The position numbers and the translations under genes were made by a program. From NCBI GenBank assembly GCA_026708645.1, contig JAPOUM010000040.1, forward strand, positions 62,001 to 126,000: a stretch of 64,000 nt of DNA, written 5' to 3'. Source of the DNA: Acidimicrobiaceae bacterium (GTDB taxonomy: Bacteria > Actinomycetota > Acidimicrobiia > Acidimicrobiales > Aldehydirespiratoraceae). Within the stretch, counting starts at the first letter, position 1. Every line of letters starts with the position of its first letter. The notes beneath the pieces are model-generated. The model was not told where the DNA came from and made no database searches. It saw only the letters and a list, made by a program, of their open reading frames with translations. Of this stretch, positions 51,186 to 59,151 are shown in pieces.

Positions 51186-52399
51186 ATCACTGTTCCCAGA
51201 CCGCTGAGGGCGCCGGCGGTGCGCGCCGCCGAAGCCGCGAGCAGCTCAGGATCCCTGGCAGCGTCGCCGGAAGTGTTGCTTGCAGCGTCGCCGGACACGT
51301 CGACGATCTTGAAATCGGAGCGGTCCACCCAGGTGGGCGTGTATGCGACGTCGCTCGCACGCCAGCTCCCGTCGACCGTCTCGCTCACCGTGAGATGCAG
51401 GATCATCCCGTCCTCCACCCCGACAGGGCATAGGCTGCAGGTGTCGGGCGACTGGTTCGACAAGAAGTTGCCCAGCCCGTAGACGAGGAACTCGCCGCCG
51501 ATCTCCGCAATCGGCTGGATCACGTGAGCGTGATGGCCGAGTATCAGATCGATCTCCGCAGATGCCAGCAGCCGGGGCCCGAGATCGGTCTGCGTCTCGT
51601 CGGGCCGGATCGTGTAGTTCGGCCCCCAGTGCAGCGACAGCATCACGAAGTCGGCGCCGGCGGCGCGCGCCCGGCGGGCCTCCTCGATGATGACGGCTTC
51701 GTTGATGACGTTTGACAGGTGAGCCTCGTCGTCGTCCAGCGGGCCGTTGTTGAAACCGTAGGTGTAGGAGAGGTGGGCGACCGTGGCGCCGCCGGCGGGC
51801 ACCAGAGTGACCCGGTCGCGCGCCTCGGCCGACAGCGCCATCCCGGCGTGGGACACGCCCGCCCGGTCGAGGGCGCCGACAGTGCCCGCGATCCCTGAGC
51901 GTCCGGCGTCTGTGGAGTGGTTGGAGGCCAGCGAGCAGGTGTCGTAGCCCGCGTAGGCGATCGCCTCGGCCAGTTCGTTGGGCACCAGGAACGCCGGGTA
52001 GTACGAGAGGTCGGCGTTGTTGGGCGACATGGGGCTCTCCACATGGCACACGGCCAGATCGGCCTGGCGGAGGACCGGCGCGACGCTCGCGAACATGGGC
52101 GTGAAGTCCCAGCCGTCTGAGGTGCGCGCCGCGTCGGCCACTGACTCATGGATCAACAGCTCGCCGGTGGCCGCGACGGTGAAAGACCGCGGCGATCCGG
52201 CGTCGGCGGATTCGGAGTTCGGCGCTGAGAGCCCCGCCGACGCCTGCGCAGCCGGCTCTGAGCTGTCGCCGTCGTCGAGGTCCACAGCAATCGAGAGGAT
52301 CGCAGCGACGGTCAGCGCGGCGAACAGCAACCAGGCCACGCGGGCCTCGAGCGACGCCCGCGTCCGCGACTCAGGGCCCCTCGATGCGTCGGGTTGCAT
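51167..52399 (-). CDS. CapA/PgsA-family metallophosphatase-like protein
   Basis: 410 aa. One N-terminal membrane segment (AWLLFAALTVAAILSIAV, about 22-39), a Ser/Ala-rich spacer, then the CapA fold: VAATGELLIHESVADAA (the usual GDxxL Asp is Glu), HVESPMS, SLASNHSTDAGRSG (family SLANNHxxDxG), SLHWGPNYTIRP and ILGHHAHVIQPIAE (metal-binding HHAH), YGLGNFLSNQ. Family members act in poly-gamma-glutamate or capsule synthesis. The start is 2 bp after the stop of the amidohydrolase gene, so they are co-transcribed. Confidence 0.85.
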   Translation of the reverse strand: MQPDASRGPESRTRASLEARVAWLLFAALTVAAILSIAVDLDDGDSSEPAAQASAGLSAPNSESADAGSPRSFTVAATGELLIHESVADAARTSDGWDFTPMFASVAPVLRQADLAVCHVESPMSPNNADLSYYPAFLVPNELAEAIAYAGYDTCSLASNHSTDAGRSGIAGTVGALDRAGVSHAGMALSAEARDRVTLVPAGGATVAHLSYTYGFNNGPLDDDEAHLSNVINEAVIIEEARRARAAGADFVMLSLHWGPNYTIRPDETQTDLGPRLLASAEIDLILGHHAHVIQPIAEIGGEFLVYGLGNFLSNQSPDTCSLCPVGVEDGMILHLTVSETVDGSWRASDVAYTPTWVDRSDFKIVDVSGDAASNTSGDAARDPELLAASAARTAGALSGLGTVIETRRP

Positions 52400-52401
52400 G
52401 G

Positions 52402-54039
52402 TCAAGCTGAGGCGATGTCGGATCGCAGGCCTCGGCCCGCTAGCGGCGCGCCGGTGAAACCCCCCGGCGAGCGGGCCGGGCGACCCTCGACGAGCACCCA
52501 CTGGATGCCGACGGACTCCTGGGCGGGGTCGGCGATCGTGGAGCGGTCGCTCACGGTCGCGGGGTCGAACACGGTGATGTCGGCGTCGGCGCCCACGCTG
52601 AGGCGGCCCTTGCGTCGCAGCGACGGGCAGCGCCGCTCGAGCAGCCGAGCCGGCTGGATCGTCATTTTGGCCAGAGCCGCCGGCAGTTCGATCACTTCGC
52701 GTTCACGCACGTAATGTCCGAGCACCCGGCTGAAGCATCCGGTCGACCGGGGATGGTTGTTGTGGGAGCGCTCGAGGATGGCGTCGCTGCCGACCATCAC
52801 GAAATCGGCTTGCAGCGACATTTCGACGTCGGCGGGCGGAATGGCGAATGCGGCAGTCAGAGCGTTGGCAGCGAAAGCGTCGGCGTAAGTCTGCTCGGTG
52901 AGCCGCTGCCCGGTTCCGGCCACTTGCAGATCCCCGTAGGTGATGCCGTATTTGCTCTGCCAGTCGTCGTAGCGAGCCGATCTCAGATAAGTGGCCCAGA
53001 ACTCGTACGGATAAGCGCACGCCGTCATCGAAAGCCCCTCGGAGATCGCCGCGCCGATGCGCCCCAGCGCTTCGGCCATCACCCCGGTCCCGCCGGTCGA
53101 GTTGATGTGCTCGACGTGGACGTGCGCTCCGGTGGCTCGGGCGGCGGCGATCAGCTCGTCGATCGCTTGGAGGTTCGTGCCGGGTTCGAGGTTGTCCGAA
53201 TATCGGGCATGCACGCACAGCGGGACGCCGTGCTCGGCCGCTATGCCCGCATGCGCCCGCAGGTCCGACGCAGTGGTGCCGGGCGTGTACTCGGGTTGCA
53301 TGTGCAGGCCGATGAAGCCGTCGCGCAGGTCGGCGCGGGCGTCGGCGAGCATGGCGTCGAGAACGCCCTGAGGGGCGGCGTCGTAAGGTCCGAGGCTGCG
53401 CTCGATGCGTATGTGGGCGTTGTCGGACGCCCCGCCGAAATGCACCGGCGAGCTGCCGTCGGGCCTCGCCGCGAACCAGCTCTCGGCGCGGTCGTCCAAG
53501 CCGTGCATGCCGAGGTTGGCGGTGACGCCGTCGGCGAGCTTGTACCACTCGCCGTAACCATTGGGGCTGTAAGACAGAATGTCTATGAAACCCGGCGACA
53601 CCACCAAACCGGTCGCGTCGATCACGGTGGCGGCCCGCAACTCAGGCGCGTCAGGGTCGACTGATATGGCTGCGATCGTGGCGCCGGCGACCGCGACATC
53701 GGCCAGATGGTCGAAACCCGTGTCAGGATCGATGACACGTCCGCCGACGATGGCCACGTCGAAGAGCTGATCGACGCTCCGGGCTGCGGTCGCGTCCAGC
53801 ACCGGAACCTGCGGCGCCTCGCCGGGCTGCTGCGGCTCTGAGACGACCCTCACCGTCGTCGTGCTCGGCTCGGGCGCCTGAGCCTCCGGGGTTTGCTGCT
53901 GGTTTGCGCTGTGCTGCTGGGCTGCGCGGCCGTTCGGTCTCAGCCGGCGTATGACGGCGATGTTGGCAGCCCCGAAACCCAATGCCAGCAGCAGACGCCT
54001 GCGGGCGATAGATCCGCCGCTCGATCTAGCCGCAGTCAC
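52402..54039 (-). CDS. N-acyl-D-amino-acid deacylase-like amidohydrolase
   Basis: 545 aa. A twin-Arg-type signal (IARRRLLLALGFGAA) suggests export. The composite amidohydrolase fold follows: FDVAIVGGRVIDPDTG, VVSPGFIDILSYSPNG, GLHMQPEYTPGTTA, PLCVHARYSD, HVHVEHINSTGG, MVGSDAILERSHNNHPRSTG, and the C-terminal GADADITVFDP. The usual metal-binding HxH after PGFID is LSY, and SDG is SDA, so metal binding is altered. Co-transcribed with the CapA-like gene; together they may act on a cell-surface acyl-amino acid or polyglutamate, by inference. Confidence 0.82.
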   Translation of the reverse strand: MTAARSSGGSIARRRLLLALGFGAANIAVIRRLRPNGRAAQQHSANQQQTPEAQAPEPSTTTVRVVSEPQQPGEAPQVPVLDATAARSVDQLFDVAIVGGRVIDPDTGFDHLADVAVAGATIAAISVDPDAPELRAATVIDATGLVVSPGFIDILSYSPNGYGEWYKLADGVTANLGMHGLDDRAESWFAARPDGSSPVHFGGASDNAHIRIERSLGPYDAAPQGVLDAMLADARADLRDGFIGLHMQPEYTPGTTASDLRAHAGIAAEHGVPLCVHARYSDNLEPGTNLQAIDELIAAARATGAHVHVEHINSTGGTGVMAEALGRIGAAISEGLSMTACAYPYEFWATYLRSARYDDWQSKYGITYGDLQVAGTGQRLTEQTYADAFAANALTAAFAIPPADVEMSLQADFVMVGSDAILERSHNNHPRSTGCFSRVLGHYVREREVIELPAALAKMTIQPARLLERRCPSLRRKGRLSVGADADITVFDPATVSDRSTIADPAQESVGIQWVLVEGRPARSPGGFTGAPLAGRGLRSDIASA

Positions 54040-54139
54040 AAAAATTCAGGTTACCGGCGGCCAGAAAACTCCGAAGAAGCCGCCGAAACCGTCACGAGAG
54101 CGACGGACGCGGCATGCGGGCAGAGGACAGACGCGGCAG

Positions 54140-54160
54140 GCGCCTGAAGCGGTCAGGCGC
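54140..54160 (-). terminator. Perfect stem-loop downstream of the nucleotidase-like gene
   Basis: GCGCCTGA, loop AGCGG, TCAGGCGC: an 8-bp perfect stem in the gap between two minus-strand genes. There is no T-run, so termination is only suggested by place and shape. Confidence 0.35.
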
Positions 54161-54199
54161 GACAGCGTCCGGCGGCCACGCTGACAGTCAGACTGGCGG

Positions 54200-54820
54200 T
54201 CAGGCTGAGTGGGCGGCGATCAGGTCGTCGACGGAGTCCCAGCCGTCGAAGAGGATGTCGACGCCGTCGTTCTTCATGACCGAGCGGTTCCACGGCTGCG
54301 GCAGCAGCCAGACCGCCTTGTCGGACTCCGCCAGTCGTTGCACGCGCCTGGGAGCGTCGTCGATCCAGACGTCGGCTTGCACTCCCACGGGATCGTCGGT
54401 GAACACCAAGTCGTCCGCGCCCAAGTCCAGATCCTCTTGGCCGGCGAACCACTGACGGGCGATCTCGCGGGTTCTTTCCTGGTCGTCGGCGTTGCCGCCC
54501 ACCAGGCGGTCTCGTCTGGTCACGGCCAGCACCCGGAACCCTGCGGATCGCAGTGCGGCGACGCCGCCGGCAACTCCCGCGACAGGCTTGAGGCGCCCCG
54601 CCATCGGAGAAAGCAGAAAATCACGGATCGTGGCGGACGGGTCGCTGACTCCCCACTCCGACAGGTCCCACGAAACGTTCAAAGCCAGCTGCCGGTCGGC
54701 CACAGCGTTGCGGGCGGCCACATGGGCTCTCAAGCCTTTGACCCAGTTCGCGATCACGCCGTCCATTGACGCGGCCACGGTCGGAGAGTTTGAGTTGGAT
54801 GTTGCATTTGGTGCCGTCAT
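54200..54820 (-). CDS. HAD-superfamily 5'-nucleotidase (NT5C)-like protein lacking the nucleophile
   Basis: 206 aa with an NT5C-type (5'(3')-deoxyribonucleotidase) layout: motif I region VAASMDGVIANWVKGL, then PVAGVAGGVAALRSAGFRVLAVTRR (motif II) and ADVWIDDAPRRV (motif IV), ending IDDLIAAH-like text. The first Asp of DMDG, the phospho-accepting nucleophile, is Ser (ASMDG), so phosphatase activity is doubtful. ATG 54820 lies 7 nt from TACACT. Divergent from rpmB. Confidence 0.72.
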   Translation of the reverse strand: MTAPNATSNSNSPTVAASMDGVIANWVKGLRAHVAARNAVADRQLALNVSWDLSEWGVSDPSATIRDFLLSPMAGRLKPVAGVAGGVAALRSAGFRVLAVTRRDRLVGGNADDQERTREIARQWFAGQEDLDLGADDLVFTDDPVGVQADVWIDDAPRRVQRLAESDKAVWLLPQPWNRSVMKNDGVDILFDGWDSVDDLIAAHSA

Positions 54821-54827
54821 GGCAGTC

Positions 54828-54833
54828 AGTGTA
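54828..54833 (-). promoter_or_regulatory. -10 box of the nucleotidase-like gene
   Basis: TACACT ends 7 nt before ATG 54820; no Shine-Dalgarno. Confidence 0.5.
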
Positions 54834-55016
54834 GAGGATTGTTCTCAAAATCTGAGCCTGCCGGCGCAGAAGATTCCGCTGAGGAGAGCCGAGACGAGCC
54901 GACAGACCGGCGAACCCGCTCCTTGAGAGGCGTGTCCTGTCCAGGGCAGTCCTGTTCGGGGGATGCGCCGGCCTGTTGGGCTGACCGGGCTGGTGTGAGA
55001 GCGCCCCCGGCGCCGC

Positions 55017-55022
55017 TAGCAT
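55017..55022 (+). promoter_or_regulatory. -10 box of rpmB
   Basis: TAGCAT ends 7 nt before ATG 55030, again without a Shine-Dalgarno. Confidence 0.5.
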
Positions 55023-55029
55023 TCCGGCG

Positions 55030-55266
55030 ATGTCCAAGATCTGTCAGGTCACCGGCAAGAAGCCGCAGTTCGGCAAACAGGTGTCTCACTCGCATCGGCG
55101 TTCCAGCCGTCGCTGGGACCCGAACGTCCAAACCAAGCGCTACTACCTCCCGAGCGAGAAGCGCTGGATCAAGCTGAGGCTCAGCACCAAGGCCATCAAG
55201 ACGATCGACAAGCGAGGCATCGAGAGCGTGGTCGCCGAGATGCGCCGCAACGGCCGCAAGGTCTGA
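55030..55266 (+). CDS. rpmB: 50S ribosomal protein bL28
   Basis: 78 aa. [40 protein letters not shown] and the C-terminal [17 protein letters not shown] are typical. Only one Cys is present, so this is the C-minus form without the CxxC zinc motif. Followed by bL33 after 112 bp. Confidence 0.96.
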   Translation: MSKICQVTGKKPQFGKQVSHSHRRSSRRWDPNVQTKRYYLPSEKRWIKLRLSTKAIKTIDKRGIESVVAEMRRNGRKV

Positions 55267-55378
55267 CGCTCCCAGAGTCGCACGCCAAGAGCCGGCACGA
55301 CAGCGTCGAACACAAGAACTATCACAAGAACCTGCTGACACAACAGCGCCATACAAGAGCTATGCGAAGGAGGAGGCG

Positions 55379-55540
55379 ATGGCCAGCGACAAGCGTCCCA
55401 TCATCAAGCTCCGGTCCACCGCCGGCACCGGCTACACCTACGTGACCACCAAGAACAAGACCAACACGCGCCACCGCATCGAGCTCAAGAAGTACGACCC
55501 GGTGATCCGCAAGCACGTGGTCTTCAAAGAAGAGCGCTGA
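55379..55540 (+). CDS. rpmG: 50S ribosomal protein bL33
   Basis: 53 aa: [40 protein letters not shown], then [13 protein letters not shown]. It matches bL33 throughout and has no Cys (zinc-independent form). GGAGGAGG lies just upstream of ATG 55379. The Cys-poor bL28/bL33 pair recalls the Zur-regulated alternative set of mycobacteria, but could equally be the only copies. Confidence 0.95.
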   Translation: MASDKRPIIKLRSTAGTGYTYVTTKNKTNTRHRIELKKYDPVIRKHVVFKEER

Positions 55541-55610
55541 ACGATCGCTGAGCCATCCGGACGCAAGCGCCGTCTTTGAAACGCCGACGCGCGGGCACGA
55601 AGCCGCGACC

Positions 55611-56354
55611 GTGGCGCTGACGGTCACGGTGCTCGGCTGCAGCGGCTCGTACGCGGCGCCCGGCAATCCCTGCACCGGCTATCTGGTGCGCAGCGGCACC
55701 ACGGCGGTGCTGCTCGACTGCGGCCCCGGAACGCTGGGCCCGCTCCAGGAAGCGATCGACCTGGCCGACCTGGACGCCATCGTCATCACCCACTGTCATC
55801 CCGACCATTGGCTGGAGCTGCCGGTGATCCGCAACGTCTTCGTCTGGTTCGTGCCCCGCAGCGATGTCGCGGTCTACGGCACAGCCGAGACCAGAGCCAT
55901 GGACCGGGCCGTCACGATGCTGCGGGAGGGCCGCATCGACCCGCTCGACTGGAACGTGATAGGACCCGCGTCGAGGCTCAGCATCGGCGATCAGCGTTGG
56001 AGTTTCGCTTTGACCGATCATCCTGTGGAGACGCTGGCGACCCGAGTCGACTCCGGGGGGCGCTGCTTCGCCTTCAGTGCCGACACCGGGCCGGGCTGGG
56101 ATTTTCGCTCGTTGGGCGAAGGCATCGATCTGGCGATGTGCGAGGCGAGCCACGGCCGGCGCCACGAAGCCGCCGGCAGTCCTCACATGAGCGCGAGACA
56201 GGCGGCCGCTGCCGCTGCCGTGGCCGGCGCCGAGCGTCTGGTGTTGACGCATCTGCCGCCCGGATGCGACCCGGAAGCCCAGCGGTCCGAAGCCGCCGGC
56301 GTGTTCGCCGGAGAGTTGGAAGTGGCCCGCCCCGGACTGGTCCTGACAGTGTGA
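55611..56354 (+). CDS. Metallo-beta-lactamase fold hydrolase (RNase Z-like)
   Basis: 247 aa. LGCSGSYAAPGNPCTGYLV and LLDCGPGTLGPLQ, the metal motif THCHPDHWLEL (HxHxDH), FSADTGPG (Asp) and VLTHLPPG (His) define a compact MBL of the RNase Z/ElaC relatives. It lacks the long flexible arm of tRNase Z, so a different substrate is likely. GTG 55611 start. Its neighbours rph and rdgB suggest a link with RNA or nucleotide turnover; this MBL-rph-rdgB order is common in Actinobacteria, as I recall. Confidence 0.88.
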   Translation: MALTVTVLGCSGSYAAPGNPCTGYLVRSGTTAVLLDCGPGTLGPLQEAIDLADLDAIVITHCHPDHWLELPVIRNVFVWFVPRSDVAVYGTAETRAMDRAVTMLREGRIDPLDWNVIGPASRLSIGDQRWSFALTDHPVETLATRVDSGGRCFAFSADTGPGWDFRSLGEGIDLAMCEASHGRRHEAAGSPHMSARQAAAAAAVAGAERLVLTHLPPGCDPEAQRSEAAGVFAGELEVARPGLVLTV

Positions 56355-56379
56355 TGCGCCGGCGGGTTGACGAGGCAGC

Positions 56380-56552
56380 GGGCCATGAGACGACGGCGTG
56401 ATGAGACAGCCGGGTGATAAGACAGCGGGTTGATGAGAAGACGCGTAATGGGACGACGGCGTGATGAGGCAGCGGCGTGATGGGACAGCAAAGACGGGAA
56501 CGACTATGACGGGACAGCTATGACGGAGACGATTATGACGGAGACGATTATG
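56380..56552 (+). repeat. Short tandem repeats upstream of and within the rph 5' end
   Basis: GGCGTGATGAGACAGC-like units (about six, degenerate, 15-20 bp) run into ATGACGGGACAGCT, then ATGACGGAGACGATT twice, then ATGACACCA. The last units form the N-terminus of RNase PH ([12 protein letters not shown]). Each carries an in-frame ATG. Confidence 0.8.
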
Positions 56553-57290
56553 ACACCACTGGATGCTTCCGGCAGGCGCAGCGACGGACGCAACCCCGAC
56601 GAGCTGCGTCCGCTGCGGTTCGTGCGCGACTACACCACCATGGCCGACGGTTCGGTGCTGGTGACCTTCGGCGGCACACGAGTGCTCTGCACGGCCTCGG
56701 TCGACGACGACGTGCCCCGATGGATGCGCGACCGCGGCGCCGGTTGGCTGACCGCTGAGTATTCGATGCTGCCCGGCTCTTCGCCGCAACGGATAGCGCG
56801 CCGTGCCGGCGGACGGACCAAGGAGATACAGCGGCTGATCGGCCGCTCGTTGCGGATGGTCATCGACTTGCAGGCTCTCGGCAAATTCCAGATCACCGTC
56901 GACTGCGACGTGCTGCAAGCTGACGGCGGCACTCGCACCGCTTCGATATGCGGGGGGTATCTGGCTTTGCATGACGCGGTGACGCGGCTGGCACAAAAGG
57001 GCGTCTTGAGCGGCTCGCCGATGACGGGGGAGTGCGCGGCGGTGAGCGTCGGCCTGATCGACGGAGTTGCGCTGCTGGACCTGCCTTACCGAGAGGACTC
57101 CAACGCCGACGTGGATTTCAATGTGGTGATGACCGGAGACGGCGAACTGATAGAGGTGCAGGGCACCGCCGAGGGACGGCCCTTCAGCCGAGGGCAGCTC
57201 GACGAGTTGCTCGATTTGGCGGCCGGGGGCATAGCCGAGATCGTCGCCGCTCAGCGAGCCGTGCTGGCGACTCCTCCCGCACCCAGATGA
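56520..57290 (+). CDS. rph: Ribonuclease PH
   Basis: Phosphorolytic 3'-exoribonuclease maturing tRNA ends. Up to 256 aa; core [35 protein letters not shown], the [13 protein letters not shown] motif, [14 protein letters not shown] (RNA-binding Arg), [19 protein letters not shown], and [15 protein letters not shown]. The first 10-12 residues are encoded by ATG-bearing 15-bp repeats, so initiation could occur at 56520, 56535 or 56550. rdgB overlaps its stop (ATGA). Confidence 0.95.
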   Translation: MTETIMTETIMTPLDASGRRSDGRNPDELRPLRFVRDYTTMADGSVLVTFGGTRVLCTASVDDDVPRWMRDRGAGWLTAEYSMLPGSSPQRIARRAGGRTKEIQRLIGRSLRMVIDLQALGKFQITVDCDVLQADGGTRTASICGGYLALHDAVTRLAQKGVLSGSPMTGECAAVSVGLIDGVALLDLPYREDSNADVDFNVVMTGDGELIEVQGTAEGRPFSRGQLDELLDLAAGGIAEIVAAQRAVLATPPAPR

Positions 57291-57880
57291 TCGAGCTGGT
57301 CTGCGCCAGCGCCAACCCCGACAAGGCGGCCGAGATGGCCGAGGTGCTGGAGGGCCGTGCGGTGCTGCTGCCCCGCCCCGACGGCGCGGGCGAGGTCGTC
57401 GAGGACGCCGACAGCCTGGAGGGCAACGCCCTGCTCAAGGCTCGGGCCGTGTGCGACTTCGCGGGCGCGGCGGCGCTGGCTGACGACACCGGTCTGGAGG
57501 TCGATGCACTGGGGGGCGCGCCCGGCGTTCGCTCGGCTCGTTACGCGGGGTCCGGCGCCAGTTACGCCGACAATCTGGCCCGGCTGCTGGAGGAGATGCA
57601 CTATTTCGAAATGCCGCAGCGGACCGCCCGGTTCCGCACCGTGGCGGCGGTCTGTTTCCCCGACGGCGCCAGCGTCTCGGCCGAGGGCGTGGTCGAGGGT
57701 CTCGTCCTCGCCGAGCCCCGCGGCACCGGCGGTTTCGGTTACGACCCGGTGTTCGCGCCCGACGAGGCCGGCGGGCTCACCTTCGCGGAGATGGCGCCGG
57801 CCGCCAAGAACGCCGTGAGCCACCGCGCCCGAGCCTTGCGAGCCCTGCTGGCGATGCTCGAAAAGCCCAGCGTGCCCTAG
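57287..57880 (+). CDS. rdgB: Non-canonical purine NTP pyrophosphatase (RdgB/HAM1)
   Basis: 197 aa house-cleaning enzyme hydrolysing dITP/XTP. Signature parts: [68 protein letters not shown] and [22 protein letters not shown] 57287 overlaps the rph stop (ATGA), indicating translational coupling. Right border of the housekeeping block before an accessory islet. Confidence 0.95.
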   Translation: MIELVCASANPDKAAEMAEVLEGRAVLLPRPDGAGEVVEDADSLEGNALLKARAVCDFAGAAALADDTGLEVDALGGAPGVRSARYAGSGASYADNLARLLEEMHYFEMPQRTARFRTVAAVCFPDGASVSAEGVVEGLVLAEPRGTGGFGYDPVFAPDEAGGLTFAEMAPAAKNAVSHRARALRALLAMLEKPSVP

Positions 57881-57899
57881 TCTGGCCAGCCGTGAGCCG

Positions 57900-58226
57900 C
57901 GAGCGTCGCAGCCCTCCTGTGCTCCAGACTCGGAGGTTGTCCTGAACACGCCCTTCCAGAGGCTTGCGGAACAGCAGCCAGGGTTCCCATTTGGAGCGCG
58001 GCATGACTGTCATGTCGGCGAACTCTTCGTGAGCCTTCTTGGGTCGATCCCCGCCGCGCATCTTCATCACAAGACTCACGACCTCGCCCCGGCGCTCGAA
58101 TTCGCCGGAACAGACCGCTTCCGCCACGATGTGGGAGATCAACGGGTTCGATGCCACGCACACATGCGCGCCGGGCACAAGCACCGGCAGCAGCGCATGA
58201 GCCCAAGCTGAGAAGAAACGCCTCAT
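57900..58226 (-). pseudogene. DNA modification methylase fragment
   Basis: The frame encodes RFFSAWAHALLPVLVPGAHV, CVASNPLISHIVAEAV, RGGDRPKKAHEEF, VMPRSKWEPWLLFRKPLEGR and VQDNLRVWSTGGLRR, the C-terminal half of a site-specific DNA methyltransferase. The N-terminal half with the S-adenosylmethionine and catalytic motifs is missing. After GGLRR the reading becomes rdgB antisense. A remnant cut at both ends, evidence of decayed restriction-modification DNA beside the AbiE-like genes. Confidence 0.65.
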
Positions 58227-58295
58227 CTCGTTGTGGTCATTCGTTGCGAGTGTGGTGAATCGGGGGAGCGGGACCGCTGATGGCCGTCGAAGGCT

Positions 58296-58307
58296 GGGGG
58301 GGGGGGG
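58296..58307. repeat. G12 homopolymer beside the AbiEii-like stop
   Basis: Twelve G on the plus strand, one base from the stop codon of the nucleotidyltransferase gene. A second G-rich run (G5 then G7) lies at about 58422-58435 inside the gene. Such tracts are prone to slippage. Confidence 0.75.
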
Positions 58308-58308
58308 C

Positions 58309-59151
58309 TCAGTTTGCCTGGCTGCGGTGATGACCTTGATGGCCTTTGGGTAGCTGGCAACGAGTTTGCGCTATCGGCATCCAGACGTTGCAATGATCAG
58401 CTGTCTGTAGAGAAGCGATGGGGAGAGTGGGGGGGCGCTTGTTCTTGCCTATGACTTCAGGAGTTCTTTGTTGGTCGAGAGCTTGTGAAACTTGTTCTGC
58501 TCGGTGCTTCAGATATGCGAGCGTCTCGGTTGCTGAGTGATCGAAAACACGATCAGCGGAAAGTCTGCCAGGTGATTTCAGTAGGCGTAGTATTTGAGTG
58601 GTGTCATGCCCTACCTCGGCGGTTCCATACCGCTGGGCGTGAAAGTTGAGTCCATCTTCGATTGTGAATCTGCGAGATTGATCGATGGCGGCAATGTCGA
58701 TGTAGTCGCGCAGCTTCGGACGATACATGATCACGTCTAGTTTCATCGCTAGAAGATCCGGCAAGGATGCCACAGCGAGGCCGTCAATGATAACAGGAGC
58801 TGCGATTTGTTTCACGTATCCTGGGTTCTTACCCTGAAACAAAACTCTAAATATTTGTACGTCGACTCCGTTGATGGATGCATCCAATATACCGTCTTCA
58901 GATTGTCTGATACTACAACTCAGCTCGTGCGAAGCGCTCACGCGCGCGAGTTTTCTTGCTAGATGCCTGCCTGAGAAACTGGTGGTGGTCTGATAGTCAA
59001 TGTCGAAAGACTGTCGATGCTGCAAAACGGTCGCAAGGGCTGTGCCGCCGACCACCACACCTTTCAGGCGGTTGACGGTGGCTGCTACCACCGGCCACGC
59101 CGCCCGCAGGTCCCGCGACAGCACTTGTCCATAACGGTCGATTTCAGGCAC
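58309..59151 (-). CDS. AbiEii-like nucleotidyltransferase toxin
   Basis: 280 aa. VVVGGTALATVLQHRQSFDID is the nucleotidyltransferase GG(S/T)...DxD core, followed by FSGRHLARKLA, DGLAVASLPDLLAMKL and LRDYIDIAAID, typical of the AbiEii/AbiGii family, toxins of type IV toxin-antitoxin/abortive-infection systems. The C-terminus adds CNVWMPIAQTRCQLPKGHQG then HHRSQ, a Cys-His tail (C-x9-C-x6-H-x2-HH) that may bind zinc. GTG 59151 overlaps the stop of the upstream gene by 8 nt. Composition is less GC-rich than the flanks. Confidence 0.75.
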   Translation of the reverse strand: MPEIDRYGQVLSRDLRAAWPVVAATVNRLKGVVVGGTALATVLQHRQSFDIDYQTTTSFSGRHLARKLARVSASHELSCSIRQSEDGILDASINGVDVQIFRVLFQGKNPGYVKQIAAPVIIDGLAVASLPDLLAMKLDVIMYRPKLRDYIDIAAIDQSRRFTIEDGLNFHAQRYGTAEVGHDTTQILRLLKSPGRLSADRVFDHSATETLAYLKHRAEQVSQALDQQRTPEVIGKNKRPPTLPIASLQTADHCNVWMPIAQTRCQLPKGHQGHHRSQAN

